A stretch of 54,171 nucleotides of DNA from Acidobacteriota bacterium. Lineage in GTDB: Bacteria; Acidobacteriota; Vicinamibacteria; Vicinamibacterales; SCN-69-37. Under the pieces are notes generated by a model. That model ran no database searches. It was given only the letters and a program-made list of their open reading frames with translations, and was not told the DNA's origin. A program made the translations under genes and the position numbers. Below are positions 43,962 through 54,134 of the stretch, in pieces (the stretch's first letter is position 1; each line of letters begins with the position of its first letter). The stretch lies in NCBI GenBank assembly GCA_013203475.1, contig JABMNV010000058.1, positions 1 through 54,171 of the forward strand, in the 5' to 3' direction.

Positions 43962-46826
43962 TCAGTCTCGCCCCGGACGCTGCAGGGCAGACACGCCAGC
44001 CGTGACCCATTCCGGAGCAGATTCGCCTCTCAGATAGTGTGCGAACCACGCGCGAATCCTGCGGTGATAGTCGATCTGGTTCTTCTCGACGCGCAGGCCG
44101 TGGTCTTCGTTGTTGTAGACCAGCATCACGACGTTCTTCTTGGCGCGACGGGCAATGTTGTACAGCTCGACCGATTGGTGCCAGTACACCGTGCCGTCGT
44201 TGTCTCCTGTCATCAGCAGCAGCGGCGTGGTCATCGTGGATACGCCGAAGACGGCCGAGTTGCGGATATACGCTGGCAGGTCCTCGTAGAGAGGTACGAC
44301 CATGCGCTGTTGACCCGTTTCGATGTGGTCGGTCTCGGCGATGCCGGAGCTCCAGTGATGGTTGCCATAGTTGCTAATGAGATTTGAGATGCCGGCACCT
44401 GACACCGCCGCTGCAAACAGAGTCGAATGCGTGGCGAGGTACATGGCGTCAAATCCGCCCCACGAGTGCCCCATGACGCCCACTTTCGAGGCGTCCACGA
44501 CTCCCAGTTCGATGACACGCTTGACCGCCGCGGTCACACACTCCACCACTGACACACCCGGTTCGCGTGGTTGAAAAACAATGTCTGGCTGGAAGAAGAA
44601 GTAGCCCTGCTGGGTCAGCGTCGTGCCGTTGTAGTAGTCGGTTTCGTCAGGTGGGGTAAACCGATGGAAGTCATCCGACAACTGTTCATAGAGGTAGACC
44701 ACCATCGGATACTTGCGGCCCGGGTCGTAATTGGCTGGGTAGTACAGAGAACCCTGCAGCGTCATCTTGGGCTGGCCCTTGGGCTGCACGGTGTACTCCA
44801 CCAGTTCGGAGCGTCCCCAGGCATAGTTGGCCAGGAATGGATTGGTGGCCGTGACTTGTGTCTCCGTCGTCAGTTGCGCGCCAGCCGTGAACAGGTCAGG
44901 TGAATCGTCCGCGCCCTGCACGGTGTACGCGAACACGTCCGTGTCTTCGGCCTTGAACAGACCGTTGACGCTCTTGTCGAGCCAGACCAGACGCGTCGCG
45001 CCCGTGGACGCCAATTGTCCGTACCCAGACTTCTTGCTCCGGTCGCCAAAGAGACTGACGTAGCCGTGATCCACATCCACCGGCGTCACGTCTGGATTGA
45101 GGTGCACGTACCGGTGCCGGACCTGCTCGGCGGCACCCTGCGTCAGACGTGTCGCCGCAGAGCCGTCTGGCGCGAGGCGCCAGAGGTCGTAGGCGTCGTA
45201 CGCCACGACAGCGCGGTCTTCCGCCGTCCAGCCCGCGAGACCAAACATTGGCTTCTCTGGTGCCGTGCTGTCTGACTTCGTATCCACAAACGACGTGCGC
45301 ACCTTGGCCGTGATGTTTGTCACCGCCTTGGTCGCCAGATTGATCGTCCAGTAGTGTCCATCCTGTCCGTAGATCACATGGGTTCCAGCCGGACTGACGG
45401 ACGGACGGCCCGTGACCGCGGCTTTGAGAAGCGTCCGGTCACCCGTTGACAGATCGGCGAGCCAGAGGTCGGCGGCCGACCGTCCAATGGACCGATCCAT
45501 CAGGTAGGGGGTGTACTCGGACACTAGGGCCATCGTCGTGTGCTCAATGGGAGAGACCTGTTCGTCGAAGGAACGCCCCACGACGACCAGTCGATTGTCG
45601 GTCAAATGCCAGACCGCTGGCTGATTGCGTCGGCGGTCGGCCTCGACCGTCTGCTTCTGGCGTGACATCACCACCGTGTCGGTCCAATGCCAGACGTCGA
45701 CGTCCGCGGTCTCGGGCTCCGGTGTCGACGCCGGCGCCTCTTCATCCTCATCCTCATTCTTGGAGGGCGCCTCGGGCTTGGCCTCCCAGTCAGCGACGCC
45801 AAGCATGATCATCGAATCGCGTCCCGCGCCGACATCAAGCCATGTGGGACGACGGAACGTGACCAGGCGCTGAGTCGTCGCAAGCGCGCCCAGCGTGGCA
45901 TCGAGGACGTGTGCCGCTTCTGTCGGTTGGCTCAACGACGTCCAGGCCAGCGCCACTTGTGTGGGCCCGCTGTGCGTGTCGCTGTTCTTGGATCGCAGCG
46001 CGGCCAGATCCGCCGAGTTTTTTCGCCAGGCAAGCGTGGCGTAGTCTGCTTCGGATGATGCCAGTACTCGGAGGACCGACGTGGCCGTGTCGAAGAGGTG
46101 AATGCCGTTACCGGCCTTGCCGTCCGCGCTGATCACCATCGCCAGCCGGCGGCCAACTGGGTCGTCCTGCCACGCATACTCGCTGACGTTGCCAAACGTC
46201 ATGTCGAGCCCCGACGCGAGCGCACGCACGACAAGGGTTGTGCCGAGGCGACCGGCCTCCGGAGCACCCGCACCCCCGCCTCTTCCTCCACCCACGCCGC
46301 CACCAGCACGCCCAGCCGGTGCTGCTGCCGCAGCACCAGCGGCAACGGGCGCGTAGCGCTTCATCGCGAGAGACTGGCCGGTGGCATCAAATGCGAATGA
46401 CTCCACATCGTCGATCCGAGTTTCTTTGAGTGTGGGCAGATGCAACAGCCCCAACGCACGGTGAATCGGTCGTCGCGCGCGCCGCAATCGATCCTGCTCG
46501 GCTTCAGACTGACCAATGGCGTAGGCCAGCCATTCCGACGTCTGGCTAAAGACCGCCTGCGTGCCGAACGGAACGACGTGCGGTTCTGGCGTTGCTGCGC
46601 CAGCCACAGGGACGCTGACGACGCGCAGTTCGTTGTTGCCCCCAACACGGGAGAGGCCGTACGCCAGCCACTGGCCGTTGGGAGACAGCCAGCTTCCCCG
46701 GGACAAACTCTCGAACTGACCATAGTCGGCCGGCGTGACCGTGGGCTTGAGCTGGGCTGATGGAGAGACCACCACGGTGAGCATCATCGCGGTAACCGAG
46801 ATCGCAAAGATTGTGAATCGACGCAT
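43962..46826 (-). CDS. Exported S9-family (prolyl-oligopeptidase-like) serine peptidase
   Basis: A large peptidase, 954 residues from ATG 46826, with signal peptide (RRFTIFAISVTAMMLTVVVS). The C-terminal alpha/beta-hydrolase domain has the nucleophile motif GHSWGGFDAMYL, a candidate Asp in MTGDNDGTVYWHQSV and the His in YNNEDHGLRVEK. Ahead lies a propeller-like region. A Gly/Arg/Ala-rich insert (GGGVGGGRGGGAGAPE) interrupts the N-terminal region at about 46258-46350. Acts on exported peptides. The frame extends to 46880, but MRRFTIF begins the signal. Confidence 0.9.
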   Translation of the reverse strand: MRRFTIFAISVTAMMLTVVVSPSAQLKPTVTPADYGQFESLSRGSWLSPNGQWLAYGLSRVGGNNELRVVSVPVAGAATPEPHVVPFGTQAVFSQTSEWLAYAIGQSEAEQDRLRRARRPIHRALGLLHLPTLKETRIDDVESFAFDATGQSLAMKRYAPVAAGAAAAAPAGRAGGGVGGGRGGGAGAPEAGRLGTTLVVRALASGLDMTFGNVSEYAWQDDPVGRRLAMVISADGKAGNGIHLFDTATSVLRVLASSEADYATLAWRKNSADLAALRSKNSDTHSGPTQVALAWTSLSQPTEAAHVLDATLGALATTQRLVTFRRPTWLDVGAGRDSMIMLGVADWEAKPEAPSKNEDEDEEAPASTPEPETADVDVWHWTDTVVMSRQKQTVEADRRRNQPAVWHLTDNRLVVVGRSFDEQVSPIEHTTMALVSEYTPYLMDRSIGRSAADLWLADLSTGDRTLLKAAVTGRPSVSPAGTHVIYGQDGHYWTINLATKAVTNITAKVRTSFVDTKSDSTAPEKPMFGLAGWTAEDRAVVAYDAYDLWRLAPDGSAATRLTQGAAEQVRHRYVHLNPDVTPVDVDHGYVSLFGDRSKKSGYGQLASTGATRLVWLDKSVNGLFKAEDTDVFAYTVQGADDSPDLFTAGAQLTTETQVTATNPFLANYAWGRSELVEYTVQPKGQPKMTLQGSLYYPANYDPGRKYPMVVYLYEQLSDDFHRFTPPDETDYYNGTTLTQQGYFFFQPDIVFQPREPGVSVVECVTAAVKRVIELGVVDASKVGVMGHSWGGFDAMYLATHSTLFAAAVSGAGISNLISNYGNHHWSSGIAETDHIETGQQRMVVPLYEDLPAYIRNSAVFGVSTMTTPLLLMTGDNDGTVYWHQSVELYNIARRAKKNVVMLVYNNEDHGLRVEKNQIDYHRRIRAWFAHYLRGESAPEWVTAGVSALQRPGRD

Positions 46827-46876
46827 GGAGCTCCTCAAGACAAAGGGCGGCGAAAGGACGAAGAGAAAACGGCTCA

Positions 46877-48106
46877 TCACGTGGTCGGATAGTGGTCAGC
46901 GACGTAGGCGTCGACTAACGCTTGGAACGCAGCGGCGAGCTCGTCGTAATTGCCGCGTAAGGTTGTGGTGTGTTGGCCGTCGACGTACACCGGACAGTTT
47001 GGCGACTCTCCCGTGCCTGGCAGGGAAATGCCAATGTTGGAGGCCTTAGATTCGCCCGGGCCATTGACCACGCAGCCCATTACCGCCACCGTCATGGATT
47101 CCACGCCCGGGTGACGGGTCTTCCAGACGGGCATCATCTCGCGGACGTAGCCCTGGATGCGCTCGGCCAGTTCCTGGAAAGTACTCGACGTCGTTCGGCC
47201 ACAGCCCGGGCAGGCCGTGATCGCTGGCGAGAAGGCACGCAGACCGAGCGCCTGGAGGATTTCGCACGACGCGTACACCTCATCGCGCCGATCGCCGCCT
47301 GGACGTGGCGTCAGCGACACGCGAATGGTGTCGCCGATGCCCTCGGTCAAGAGGACGCCGAGGGCGGCGGCCGACCACGCAATGCCCTTGATACCCATGC
47401 CGGCCTCCGTCAGGCCCAGATGCAGCGGCTGGTGAGTCTTGCGCGCCAGATCGCGGTAGACCGTGATGAGGTCGCGCGGGCGCGAGACTTTGCACGAGAT
47501 GATGATCTGGTCGGTACGCAAGCCGCAGTCCAGTGCCAACTCCGTCGACTGCAACGCCGAGAGCACCATACAGTCACTGAGGATCTCCTCCGAAGACTTG
47601 CCGAGATCGCGGTCCGTGTTCTCCTGCATCTTGGCCATCACGAGGTCCTGATTCAAGGACCCGCCGTTGACGCCGATGCGGACAGGTTTCTGATGATCGA
47701 CGGCCACTTGGCAGATCGTGGAAAACTGCTCGTCGCGGCGCCGGCCTGTGCCCACGTTGCCGGGATTGATCCGATATTTGTCGAGCGCGGCCGCGGCCGC
47801 CGGGTGCCGTGTCAGCAGCAGGTGGCCGTTGTAATGAAAGTCGCCAATCAGGGGAACGGTGCAGCCGGCATCGGTCATGCGCTTCTTGATTTCGGGCACC
47901 GCGGCTGCGGCCTCGGTCGTATTGACCGTGATCCGGACCATTTCTGACCCGGCTTCTGCCAATTCCACACACTGGCGGGCCGTGGCCTCCACATCACTGG
48001 TGTCGGTCATCGTCATGCTCTGGACCACGACCGGAGCGCCGCCGCCCACCTGCACCTGGCCCACGCGCACACCGAACGTCTGATGAAGTCGTACCGGAAC
48101 GGCCAT
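46877..48106 (-). CDS. ispG: 4-hydroxy-3-methylbut-2-enyl-diphosphate synthase
   Basis: Second-to-last step of the non-mevalonate isoprenoid pathway, an iron-sulfur enzyme. The 409-residue product has the start [18 protein letters not shown], the segment [19 protein letters not shown] and the cluster region [18 protein letters not shown] with [11 protein letters not shown]. Length and motifs match the bacterial family. It lies upstream of the S9 peptidase, with about 50 bp between their coding regions, so they could share a transcript, though no functional link is evident. Confidence 0.97.
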   Translation of the reverse strand: MAVPVRLHQTFGVRVGQVQVGGGAPVVVQSMTMTDTSDVEATARQCVELAEAGSEMVRITVNTTEAAAAVPEIKKRMTDAGCTVPLIGDFHYNGHLLLTRHPAAAAALDKYRINPGNVGTGRRRDEQFSTICQVAVDHQKPVRIGVNGGSLNQDLVMAKMQENTDRDLGKSSEEILSDCMVLSALQSTELALDCGLRTDQIIISCKVSRPRDLITVYRDLARKTHQPLHLGLTEAGMGIKGIAWSAAALGVLLTEGIGDTIRVSLTPRPGGDRRDEVYASCEILQALGLRAFSPAITACPGCGRTTSSTFQELAERIQGYVREMMPVWKTRHPGVESMTVAVMGCVVNGPGESKASNIGISLPGTGESPNCPVYVDGQHTTTLRGNYDELAAAFQALVDAYVADHYPTT

Positions 48107-48222
48107 ATCCTGTGATCATACGACGGCCAGCGTGCCGAAATAGGAGTCACAATGATTGGCGGGGCCCGGACGTGTGGAGTGGACCGTTCGTGGTGCCGAT
48201 AAACCGGCCGGGAGTGGTGTGT

Positions 48223-49101
48223 ATGCGCAGTATGCGAATCGTGATGTGGGGCGTGTTGGTGGTGGCCATGTCGGCGTCGGCGTCGGCTCAGGTGGCCGTC
48301 ACTGCGGCTGATTTAGGGCGCCTGGATGTGGACGCGGCGGCTGCGGGAGCCCAGGCCGCCAGGTTGAGGGCTTCAGACCCCACACTGGTAGCCGAGATCG
48401 AGCAGTCATTGACGTTGCTCAAGGAAGAGATCATCTATCTTCGTGTGCGCCTGCGCCGCGAAGGGGCCGTGCCGCGGGCTGACTATACGGACCTTCGAGA
48501 CCGAATTGAGACCCTGCGTGTCAAGGCCGCCGGAGAAAAAGTCACGGCCCAGCCGTACATGACGGCCGAACCCACAAAGGACGAACTGATGAGGACGGAT
48601 CGTGTCTGGATCCTCCCCGTGGGCACCGAGATGGACGTGCGTCTGCAGACGGCTCTGAACTCGGCGACGGCGAAGGTTGAGCAGCGCTTTGAGGCCACCA
48701 CGATAGTCGACCTCAAAATGGGGGGGACGGAGGTCGTCTTGCCGGCCGGAACGGTCGTTCGCGGATTCGTTGGATCAGTGCGAGCAGCGGGTCGGGTGGA
48801 CCGCAAGGGCAGCCTGACGCTTTCATTTGACGAGATCCTGCCCAAGAGCGGTCCCACGCGCCTGCGCGCCTCAGTGACGAAGGCACTCGATGGAAGGATG
48901 TCTGAAGACGCAGGCCGTATCGGCACCGGCGCGGTGCTGGGTGCCATTGTTGGCGGCATCCTCGGCGGAGGCAAGGGCATGATGGTCGGCGTCCTCGTCG
49001 GCGGCGGAGGGACGATTGCGGCCACTGACGGCTCAGATGTTGACCTTCCCGCGGGCACGATTTTTCGCGTGCGCATCGATTCTCCGCTGGAGATTCGATA
49101 A
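48223..49101 (+). CDS. Exported hypothetical protein with glycine-zipper segment
   Basis: A 292-residue protein with a signal peptide (VLVVAMSASASAQ) from ATG 48223. The start region of the frame extends upstream, but a gggagtgg ribosome site precedes 48223. The middle has a helical stretch (EQSLTLLKEEIIYLRVRLRR) and a strand block (LPAGTVVRGFVGSVRAAGRV) that resembles the TrbI/VirB10-type fold. A Gly-rich segment (GAVLGAIVGGILGGGKG) could span or coat a membrane. The function is not known. Confidence 0.65.
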   Translation: MRSMRIVMWGVLVVAMSASASAQVAVTAADLGRLDVDAAAAGAQAARLRASDPTLVAEIEQSLTLLKEEIIYLRVRLRREGAVPRADYTDLRDRIETLRVKAAGEKVTAQPYMTAEPTKDELMRTDRVWILPVGTEMDVRLQTALNSATAKVEQRFEATTIVDLKMGGTEVVLPAGTVVRGFVGSVRAAGRVDRKGSLTLSFDEILPKSGPTRLRASVTKALDGRMSEDAGRIGTGAVLGAIVGGILGGGKGMMVGVLVGGGGTIAATDGSDVDLPAGTIFRVRIDSPLEIR

Positions 49102-49107
49102 GCTCCA

Positions 49108-49629
49108 ATGATGACTGAACACACCACCCACGACCACCGCATCGTTGCAACCGTGGCCGCCTTTGAGGCGGCCATGGAACGATTCCTGGCCCGCATCGAG
49201 GCGGCGCCAGCTGCCGCGGTCGAGCACGCCCCGGTTGATGGCGGATGGTCGGCGGCCGGTGTCACGTGGCATGTGGCGGTCACCAACGAGGCCTTCGCCG
49301 GACTGGTGGACGGGTCGGTGCCACTGGCCACGGCACCTGAGCCTGATTTTGCGGAGGTGCCGTTCAGTGAGCTCGCGGCAATGGTGCCAGAACAACTTGA
49401 GGCGCCGGAAAAATTTCATCCGCCAGCCGGCCTGACTCAGCACGAGGCGCTTGGGCGGGCGAAGGCCTCCCAGAGTCGCCTCGTTGATGCGCTGCGGGCC
49501 ATGCCGGAATCCAAAGGCCTGTGGAACGTCAAGTCCATCCTGGGCAACCTCAGCCTTTATCAGGTAGGCGAGTGGGCCGTGGCCCACGTGGCTCGGCACA
49601 ACGCACAAGCAAAACGGGCCATCGGCTGA
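49108..49629 (+). CDS. DinB-superfamily protein
   Basis: A 173-residue four-helix protein. The pattern VDGGWSAAGVTWHVAVTNEA and the ending WAVAHVARHNAQAKRAIG give the usual three metal-His positions of DinB-like proteins. It begins 6 bp after the previous stop. Role unknown; similar proteins act on thiols or nucleophiles. It is the second DinB-type gene in the window. Confidence 0.75.
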   Translation: MMTEHTTHDHRIVATVAAFEAAMERFLARIEAAPAAAVEHAPVDGGWSAAGVTWHVAVTNEAFAGLVDGSVPLATAPEPDFAEVPFSELAAMVPEQLEAPEKFHPPAGLTQHEALGRAKASQSRLVDALRAMPESKGLWNVKSILGNLSLYQVGEWAVAHVARHNAQAKRAIG

Positions 49630-49685
49630 CATCAGGTCATATCGGGGCTACAATCCCTTCACGTCGAAAGGGAGGCTCTCCCAAT

Positions 49686-51155
49686 ATGTCCGTACGCACA
49701 ATCAGCACCAGCGCCGCGTTGGCGTTCGTCGCCGCCGCTCTCACTGCCACCGTGTCGCCCGTGGGAGCACAATCATCCACATCTGCGGCGCTACTGGCGC
49801 GCGCCCGTGGGATTCACGACCGTGTCATCACGCTCGACACCCACAACGACATCAGCCCCAGAAATTTCCGTGACGACTGCAACTACACCATGCGTTTGAG
49901 AACGCAGGTCAATTTGCCCAAGATGATAGAGGGTGGGTTGGACGTGTCGTTCATGATCGCCTACGTCGGACAAGGCGAGCTGACCGAGGATGGCTACGCC
50001 CGCGCCTACCAACAGGTGAGCGAAAAGTTCGATGCCGTGCATCGACTGACTGACCAGATTGCGCCAAACCAGATTGAGCTCGCGCTCACGCCGGCGGACG
50101 TGGTTCGCATCGCCAAGAGTGGCAAGAAGGTGGCCGTCATCGGCATCGAGAACGGCTATGGCGTCGGCACCGACCTCGAACGCGTGAAGGAGTTCTGGAC
50201 GCGCGGCGGCCGGTACATGTCGCTGGCGCACAACGGCAACAGCCAACTGGCAGACTCCAACAGCACGGAGGAGACCGAGGTTGGTGGCATTCATGGTGGG
50301 CTCAGCCCGCTGGGCAAACAGGTGATCGCTGAGATGAACAAGTGGGGAATCATGGTCGATATTTCCCATCCGTCTAAGCAGGCCAACCTGCAGGCGATGG
50401 CCTTGTCACGCGCGCCCGTGATTGCCTCGCACTCGGGGGTGCGTGCGCTAGGGAACCACACGCGGAACCTCGACGATGAGATGCTGCTAGCGCTCAAGAA
50501 GAACGGCGGAGTCATACAGACTGTGGCATTCGCGTCCTACGTCACCGTGAATGATCCCGACGGCGCACGCGGGGATGCGATCGAGGCTCTGAATACGGAG
50601 TTCGGCATCGCGCCGCCCGCACGCGGCGGCGGTGCCGGCCGTGGTGGCGGTCGAGGTGCTGGTGCTCGCGCGGGAGGGGCCGGTCGCGGGCAAGGTGCGG
50701 CACCTGAACCTCCGCCATGCAATATTGAAGATCCCAACGCTGCTGCCGCCCCGGCCCGCGGCGGCGGTGGTGGTGGTGGTGGAGGACGTGGCGGCAATCA
50801 GGCCGCGCTTGACGGACTGTCAGCGGCACGCCGCGCGGAGTACGACGCGAAGCTGGAGGCTGTTCAGGTGGTGTATCCGGTGCCGGACCGCGCGACTGTG
50901 GCCGACTTTGTCAATCACATTGATTACGCGGTGAAACTGATTGGTATCGATCACGTCGGCATCTCGTCAGACTTCGATGGCGGCGGTGGCGTGGTTGGCT
51001 GGAACAGCGCGGCCGAGTCGTTCAACGTGACCCTGGAACTGGTCAAGCGCGGGTACACCGAAGAGCAGATTGGGAAGCTCTGGAGTGGAAACCTGCTGCG
51101 GGTCTGGGCCGAAGTCGAAAAGGTGGCCAAGCAGATTCAGGCTGACGGCAAGTAG
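49686..51155 (+). CDS. Exported M19 membrane-dipeptidase-type peptidase with Gly-rich insert
   Basis: A 489-residue renal-dipeptidase-family enzyme with a signal peptide (AALAFVAAALTATVSPVGAQ). The metal ligands start with ITLDTHNDISP and the substrate region includes VISHSGVRALGNHTRNLDD-like segments and HVGISSDFDGGGGVVGW. The region 50618-50802 encodes a long Gly/Arg/Ala/Pro-rich insert (RGGGAGRGGGRGAGARAGGA then a run of Gly) between two parts of the barrel. M19 enzymes normally lack this. A ggagg ribosome site precedes ATG 49686. Confidence 0.88.
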   Translation: MSVRTISTSAALAFVAAALTATVSPVGAQSSTSAALLARARGIHDRVITLDTHNDISPRNFRDDCNYTMRLRTQVNLPKMIEGGLDVSFMIAYVGQGELTEDGYARAYQQVSEKFDAVHRLTDQIAPNQIELALTPADVVRIAKSGKKVAVIGIENGYGVGTDLERVKEFWTRGGRYMSLAHNGNSQLADSNSTEETEVGGIHGGLSPLGKQVIAEMNKWGIMVDISHPSKQANLQAMALSRAPVIASHSGVRALGNHTRNLDDEMLLALKKNGGVIQTVAFASYVTVNDPDGARGDAIEALNTEFGIAPPARGGGAGRGGGRGAGARAGGAGRGQGAAPEPPPCNIEDPNAAAAPARGGGGGGGGGRGGNQAALDGLSAARRAEYDAKLEAVQVVYPVPDRATVADFVNHIDYAVKLIGIDHVGISSDFDGGGGVVGWNSAAESFNVTLELVKRGYTEEQIGKLWSGNLLRVWAEVEKVAKQIQADGK

Positions 51156-51175
51156 GCACGTCGCACGCGAGACCG

Positions 51176-51204
51176 TGAGCGCGGGGCCGCAGGCTCCGCG
51201 CTCA
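51176..51204. terminator. Weak convergent hairpin
   Basis: The arms tgagcgcgg (51176-51184) and ccgcgctca (51196-51204) pair over nine bases around an ggccgcaggct loop. It lies between the M19 gene and the 3' end of the sigma-54 regulator, whose former stop codon falls in the right arm. A T-run begins about 12 bases further on in the plus direction, so its strength is doubtful. Confidence 0.45.
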
Positions 51205-51339
51205 GTTCAAGCCAAGTTTTTTTCTCTTGAGGAAGAGCCCCTTCCTCGAAATCCCCAACAGTTTTGCCGCATCGGAGACCCGCCCGCGGGTCTGTTCAAG
51301 CGCGCGCGCCACAAACGCCCGCTCCACGTCGTCGATCGC
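51202..51339 (-). pseudogene. Fis-type helix-turn-helix cut off from the sigma-54 activator
   Basis: In the same frame as the upstream sigma-54 activator, but beyond its TAG at 51340-51342, the minus strand reads AIDDVERAFVARALEQTRGR then VSDAAKLLGISRKGLFLKRK and stops at 51202. This is the Fis-type DNA-binding C-terminus normally joined to the AAA+ domain. It has no start of its own, so it would be lost unless the stop is read through. Confidence 0.8.
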
Positions 51340-53838
51340 CTAGTCGAGCGGTTGGTCGAGTTCCACCTGTAAAGAGGGACCAGTTGGGCGATCTGGAAAT
51401 GCCTGATGTTGCGCCATCCAACCCTTCGTGATTTCCGGAGACAGGTCCCGAGCCGACAACGTGGCGCCGTCCTCGGCCAACGCCACCACGCGTCTGACTT
51501 CGTTCGCCATCTGCCGAATGTTGCCGGGCCAGTCGTGCAACAACAGAGCGGCGATAAAGTCGTCGCCCACCCGCAGTCCGTGTCGCCCTGCTTCGACACA
51601 CGCCTTGCGGACAAAGAGCGCCGCCAACGCTGGAATTTCATCCTTTCGCGATCGCAGAGGAGGCAGCGAAAGAGTGGCGATGCAGAGTCGATATAACAGG
51701 TCGCTTCGGAATCGCCCCTGGCTGACCAGGGACTCCAACTCTGCGTTGGTGGCCGCGACGACGCGGACGCGTGTCTGAATGGGCCGACTTTCTCCCACAG
51801 GATGAATCTCGCCAGACTCCAGAAAACGCAGGAACTTCGGCTGCACGGTGGGGTCGAGATCGCCGATCTCGTCGAGGAACAGTGTGCCCTGCTCGGCGGC
51901 ACGGATGACACCACCCGAGGGGTCGGTCGCACCGGTGAACGCCCCACGGCGATGACCAAACATTTGACTTTCGACCAATTCGCGTTGAATGGCCGCCGCG
52001 TTGAATGGCACGAAGGGGCCACGAGCCCACTTGCTGTTGGCGTGGATGAGCCGGGCAATCACTTCTTTGCCCGTGCCTGTCTCGCCCGTGATCAGGATGG
52101 GAAGTTCTGTCGCCGCGAGCTTCATCGCGATCCGCAGAAACTCCTGCATGTGAGGCGACCAGAAGACTGCGTCGCTGCCGCTCGGCAGTGTCACTTGTGG
52201 CCACAGCACATCATCGTCCTGTCGGTGCGCGTCGCCGGAACGACTGACGGCGGCCTTGGCAATTTCGACCAGATGTCGCACCAGCGATACGTCCTCGAGC
52301 GAGTGGACCTCTCGCAGGCGAAGGCTAATGCGCCGGTCGGTATCTGCAAGCACGATGCGATGGACGCCGTCGCTGGATGTATTCCAGGTGACTGGCGGAA
52401 GCGACTCTGTGTCTGTGACGGGTTCGGTGGCGACGTCCAGTCGTGAGCGCAGGGACGTGGTGGCGACCACGGCGGCCAGGCGCTGTGCCATCACATCGAT
52501 CGAGTGGCCAGCACCCAGAGTGGCCACCACGTCTGCGAGGATCAGGTTGGTTTCTTCCGTGTCGGCGTGGCGACGTTTGTCAACGTTGGCTGTGGGAGCG
52601 TTCAGTCCTGGAAGGCTTGCCCGTTCACGAGTGACGGCCCATTCCTGAAAGCGGTGTGAGATCGCTTCGCAGGCGCGGAGTGCACGATCGAAGTGGCGGT
52701 GGCCTCGGCCTGTGTCCCCGCGAAGCGCCAGGCACGTGCCCGTGGCCGCTTCCACCGTGATCAATGGGTCCACGGCACCGCGCGGACACCGGCGCAAAGC
52801 GGCGAGCAGTGCAGCGTCGGCCGCGTCGTGCTGGCTCAGTCGTGCGTGAGCTTTGGCTTTGGCACTCAACAAGGACACGTGCCACACACGAAGTTGCCGT
52901 CGCTCCAGCTCAGGATGGGCCGCATCGACAGTTGCGATGATCCCCTCCCAGTCCTCCAGATGGCTCAGATACAGACAGCGAGTAATTTGATGGGCGAGGT
53001 CGTACCATGAGCGCGCTGGCACACGCTGAGCGGCGATCAAAGACTGCGCCTGGTCGAGGTAGCGGCGACACTCGTCGAGTTGGCCTTCGTAGAGCGCAAC
53101 GTTTGCCAGACTGTCGGCTAGTGCCAACTGAACAAACGACAGTTCACCGGCGGCCTTCTGCCCTTCCGTGAGATACCCGCGGGCGCGCACTGGGTCTCCT
53201 GCGCAGAGGGCCAGTAGACCCAAATTCGCCAAAGAACCCGCCAGAGGCATCCTAAGCTGAGAAGCGGTCGCAATGTCGAAGCTCCGCACGGCAGCTCGCG
53301 TGGCACCGGCAAGATTGCCAGCGTACATGTCCAGCGTTGCAGCAATCAAATCGACGGAGGACCTAGTTGACGCCGAGTCGCCACCGTCCGCCAGCCGTCT
53401 GGCAATGTCGACATGTGTCTGTGCATCGAGAAACGATCCGCGAAGCGCTTCGATTTTCGCGACTGCGAGGTGGAGGCCCGATAGCGAACACGAGTCTCCA
53501 ATCGCTGTTGCTAGTTGCCGCAGTGATGCCAATTTTGATGCGTTCGCAGTCGCCGGCATATAGGCAGACTCGCGAGTAAAACGGATGAACTCAGATTCGA
53601 ACCGGAGCTCGGAGGACATCGAGATTCGGAGTGCACACACTCTCACGAGCATGTCTAGGGCAGCGCAAACGTCCCCTCGCTCAAACAGTGCTACTGCGTG
53701 AACAAGTTGGACGGCGTCGTCTGATGAGCCAAGGTCCTCGAATACGGAGACGGCCTCCGACAGGCGTCCGTCCTGACACAGGGCCAAGCCTCGCTCGATT
53801 TCTGCCGCGACCTCGCCTCGACCTCGGTCATGGGCCAT
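51340..53838 (-). CDS. Sigma-54-dependent activator (TPR-like N-terminus, AAA+), C-terminal HTH missing
   Basis: An 832-residue bacterial enhancer-binding-type protein. The AAA+ domain carries Walker A (GETGTGKEVIARLIH), the sigma-54 contact loop GAFTGA, Walker B (GTLFLDEIGDLDP) and arginine-finger region (RFRSDLLYRLCI). The long N-terminal part is helical with TPR-like repeats (ALCAGDPVRARGYLTEGQKA, LADSLANVALYEGQLDECRR), so it may sense a ligand or partner instead of a phosphate. The protein ends at TAG 51340 before the Fis-type helix-turn-helix, which is found in frame just beyond. Without it, specific DNA binding is unlikely. Confidence 0.9.
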   Translation of the reverse strand: MAHDRGRGEVAAEIERGLALCQDGRLSEAVSVFEDLGSSDDAVQLVHAVALFERGDVCAALDMLVRVCALRISMSSELRFESEFIRFTRESAYMPATANASKLASLRQLATAIGDSCSLSGLHLAVAKIEALRGSFLDAQTHVDIARRLADGGDSASTRSSVDLIAATLDMYAGNLAGATRAAVRSFDIATASQLRMPLAGSLANLGLLALCAGDPVRARGYLTEGQKAAGELSFVQLALADSLANVALYEGQLDECRRYLDQAQSLIAAQRVPARSWYDLAHQITRCLYLSHLEDWEGIIATVDAAHPELERRQLRVWHVSLLSAKAKAHARLSQHDAADAALLAALRRCPRGAVDPLITVEAATGTCLALRGDTGRGHRHFDRALRACEAISHRFQEWAVTRERASLPGLNAPTANVDKRRHADTEETNLILADVVATLGAGHSIDVMAQRLAAVVATTSLRSRLDVATEPVTDTESLPPVTWNTSSDGVHRIVLADTDRRISLRLREVHSLEDVSLVRHLVEIAKAAVSRSGDAHRQDDDVLWPQVTLPSGSDAVFWSPHMQEFLRIAMKLAATELPILITGETGTGKEVIARLIHANSKWARGPFVPFNAAAIQRELVESQMFGHRRGAFTGATDPSGGVIRAAEQGTLFLDEIGDLDPTVQPKFLRFLESGEIHPVGESRPIQTRVRVVAATNAELESLVSQGRFRSDLLYRLCIATLSLPPLRSRKDEIPALAALFVRKACVEAGRHGLRVGDDFIAALLLHDWPGNIRQMANEVRRVVALAEDGATLSARDLSPEITKGWMAQHQAFPDRPTGPSLQVELDQPLD

Positions 53839-54134
53839 CGCGGCAACATAACAGATTACTGGATGCCTTGTATCGAAGATGCGCTCCTATCGGTATTTTT
53901 GTGTACCAGCCAACAATTGGCCTGCTGATCTGCCGAGGTTTAGCTCGGCGGCTTCGTCTCAGCTCCTGCTGACCGTCCTAGTGAATCTTCCGTTCGCGGC
54001 CAACCGAGTCGCTGTCGGTTCTCGCTGCGTGGATGTCCCAATAATTGTTGACATTTGAAGCGGCGGCTCCCGCTGCTCGTGCTACCACGAGTGGTGTCTA
54101 AGCCCGAGGCCGAGGCCCCACAGAAGGAGCCGCC
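53839..54134. other. Intergenic region upstream of the activator and of a new gene
   Basis: I see no gene of convincing length here. A -35-like TTGACA is at 54047-54052 with no good -10 partner identified, and a short inverted repeat (ctcgtg / cacgag) lies near 54080. It holds the divergent control region between the activator and a gene that begins at 54135. Confidence 0.4.
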
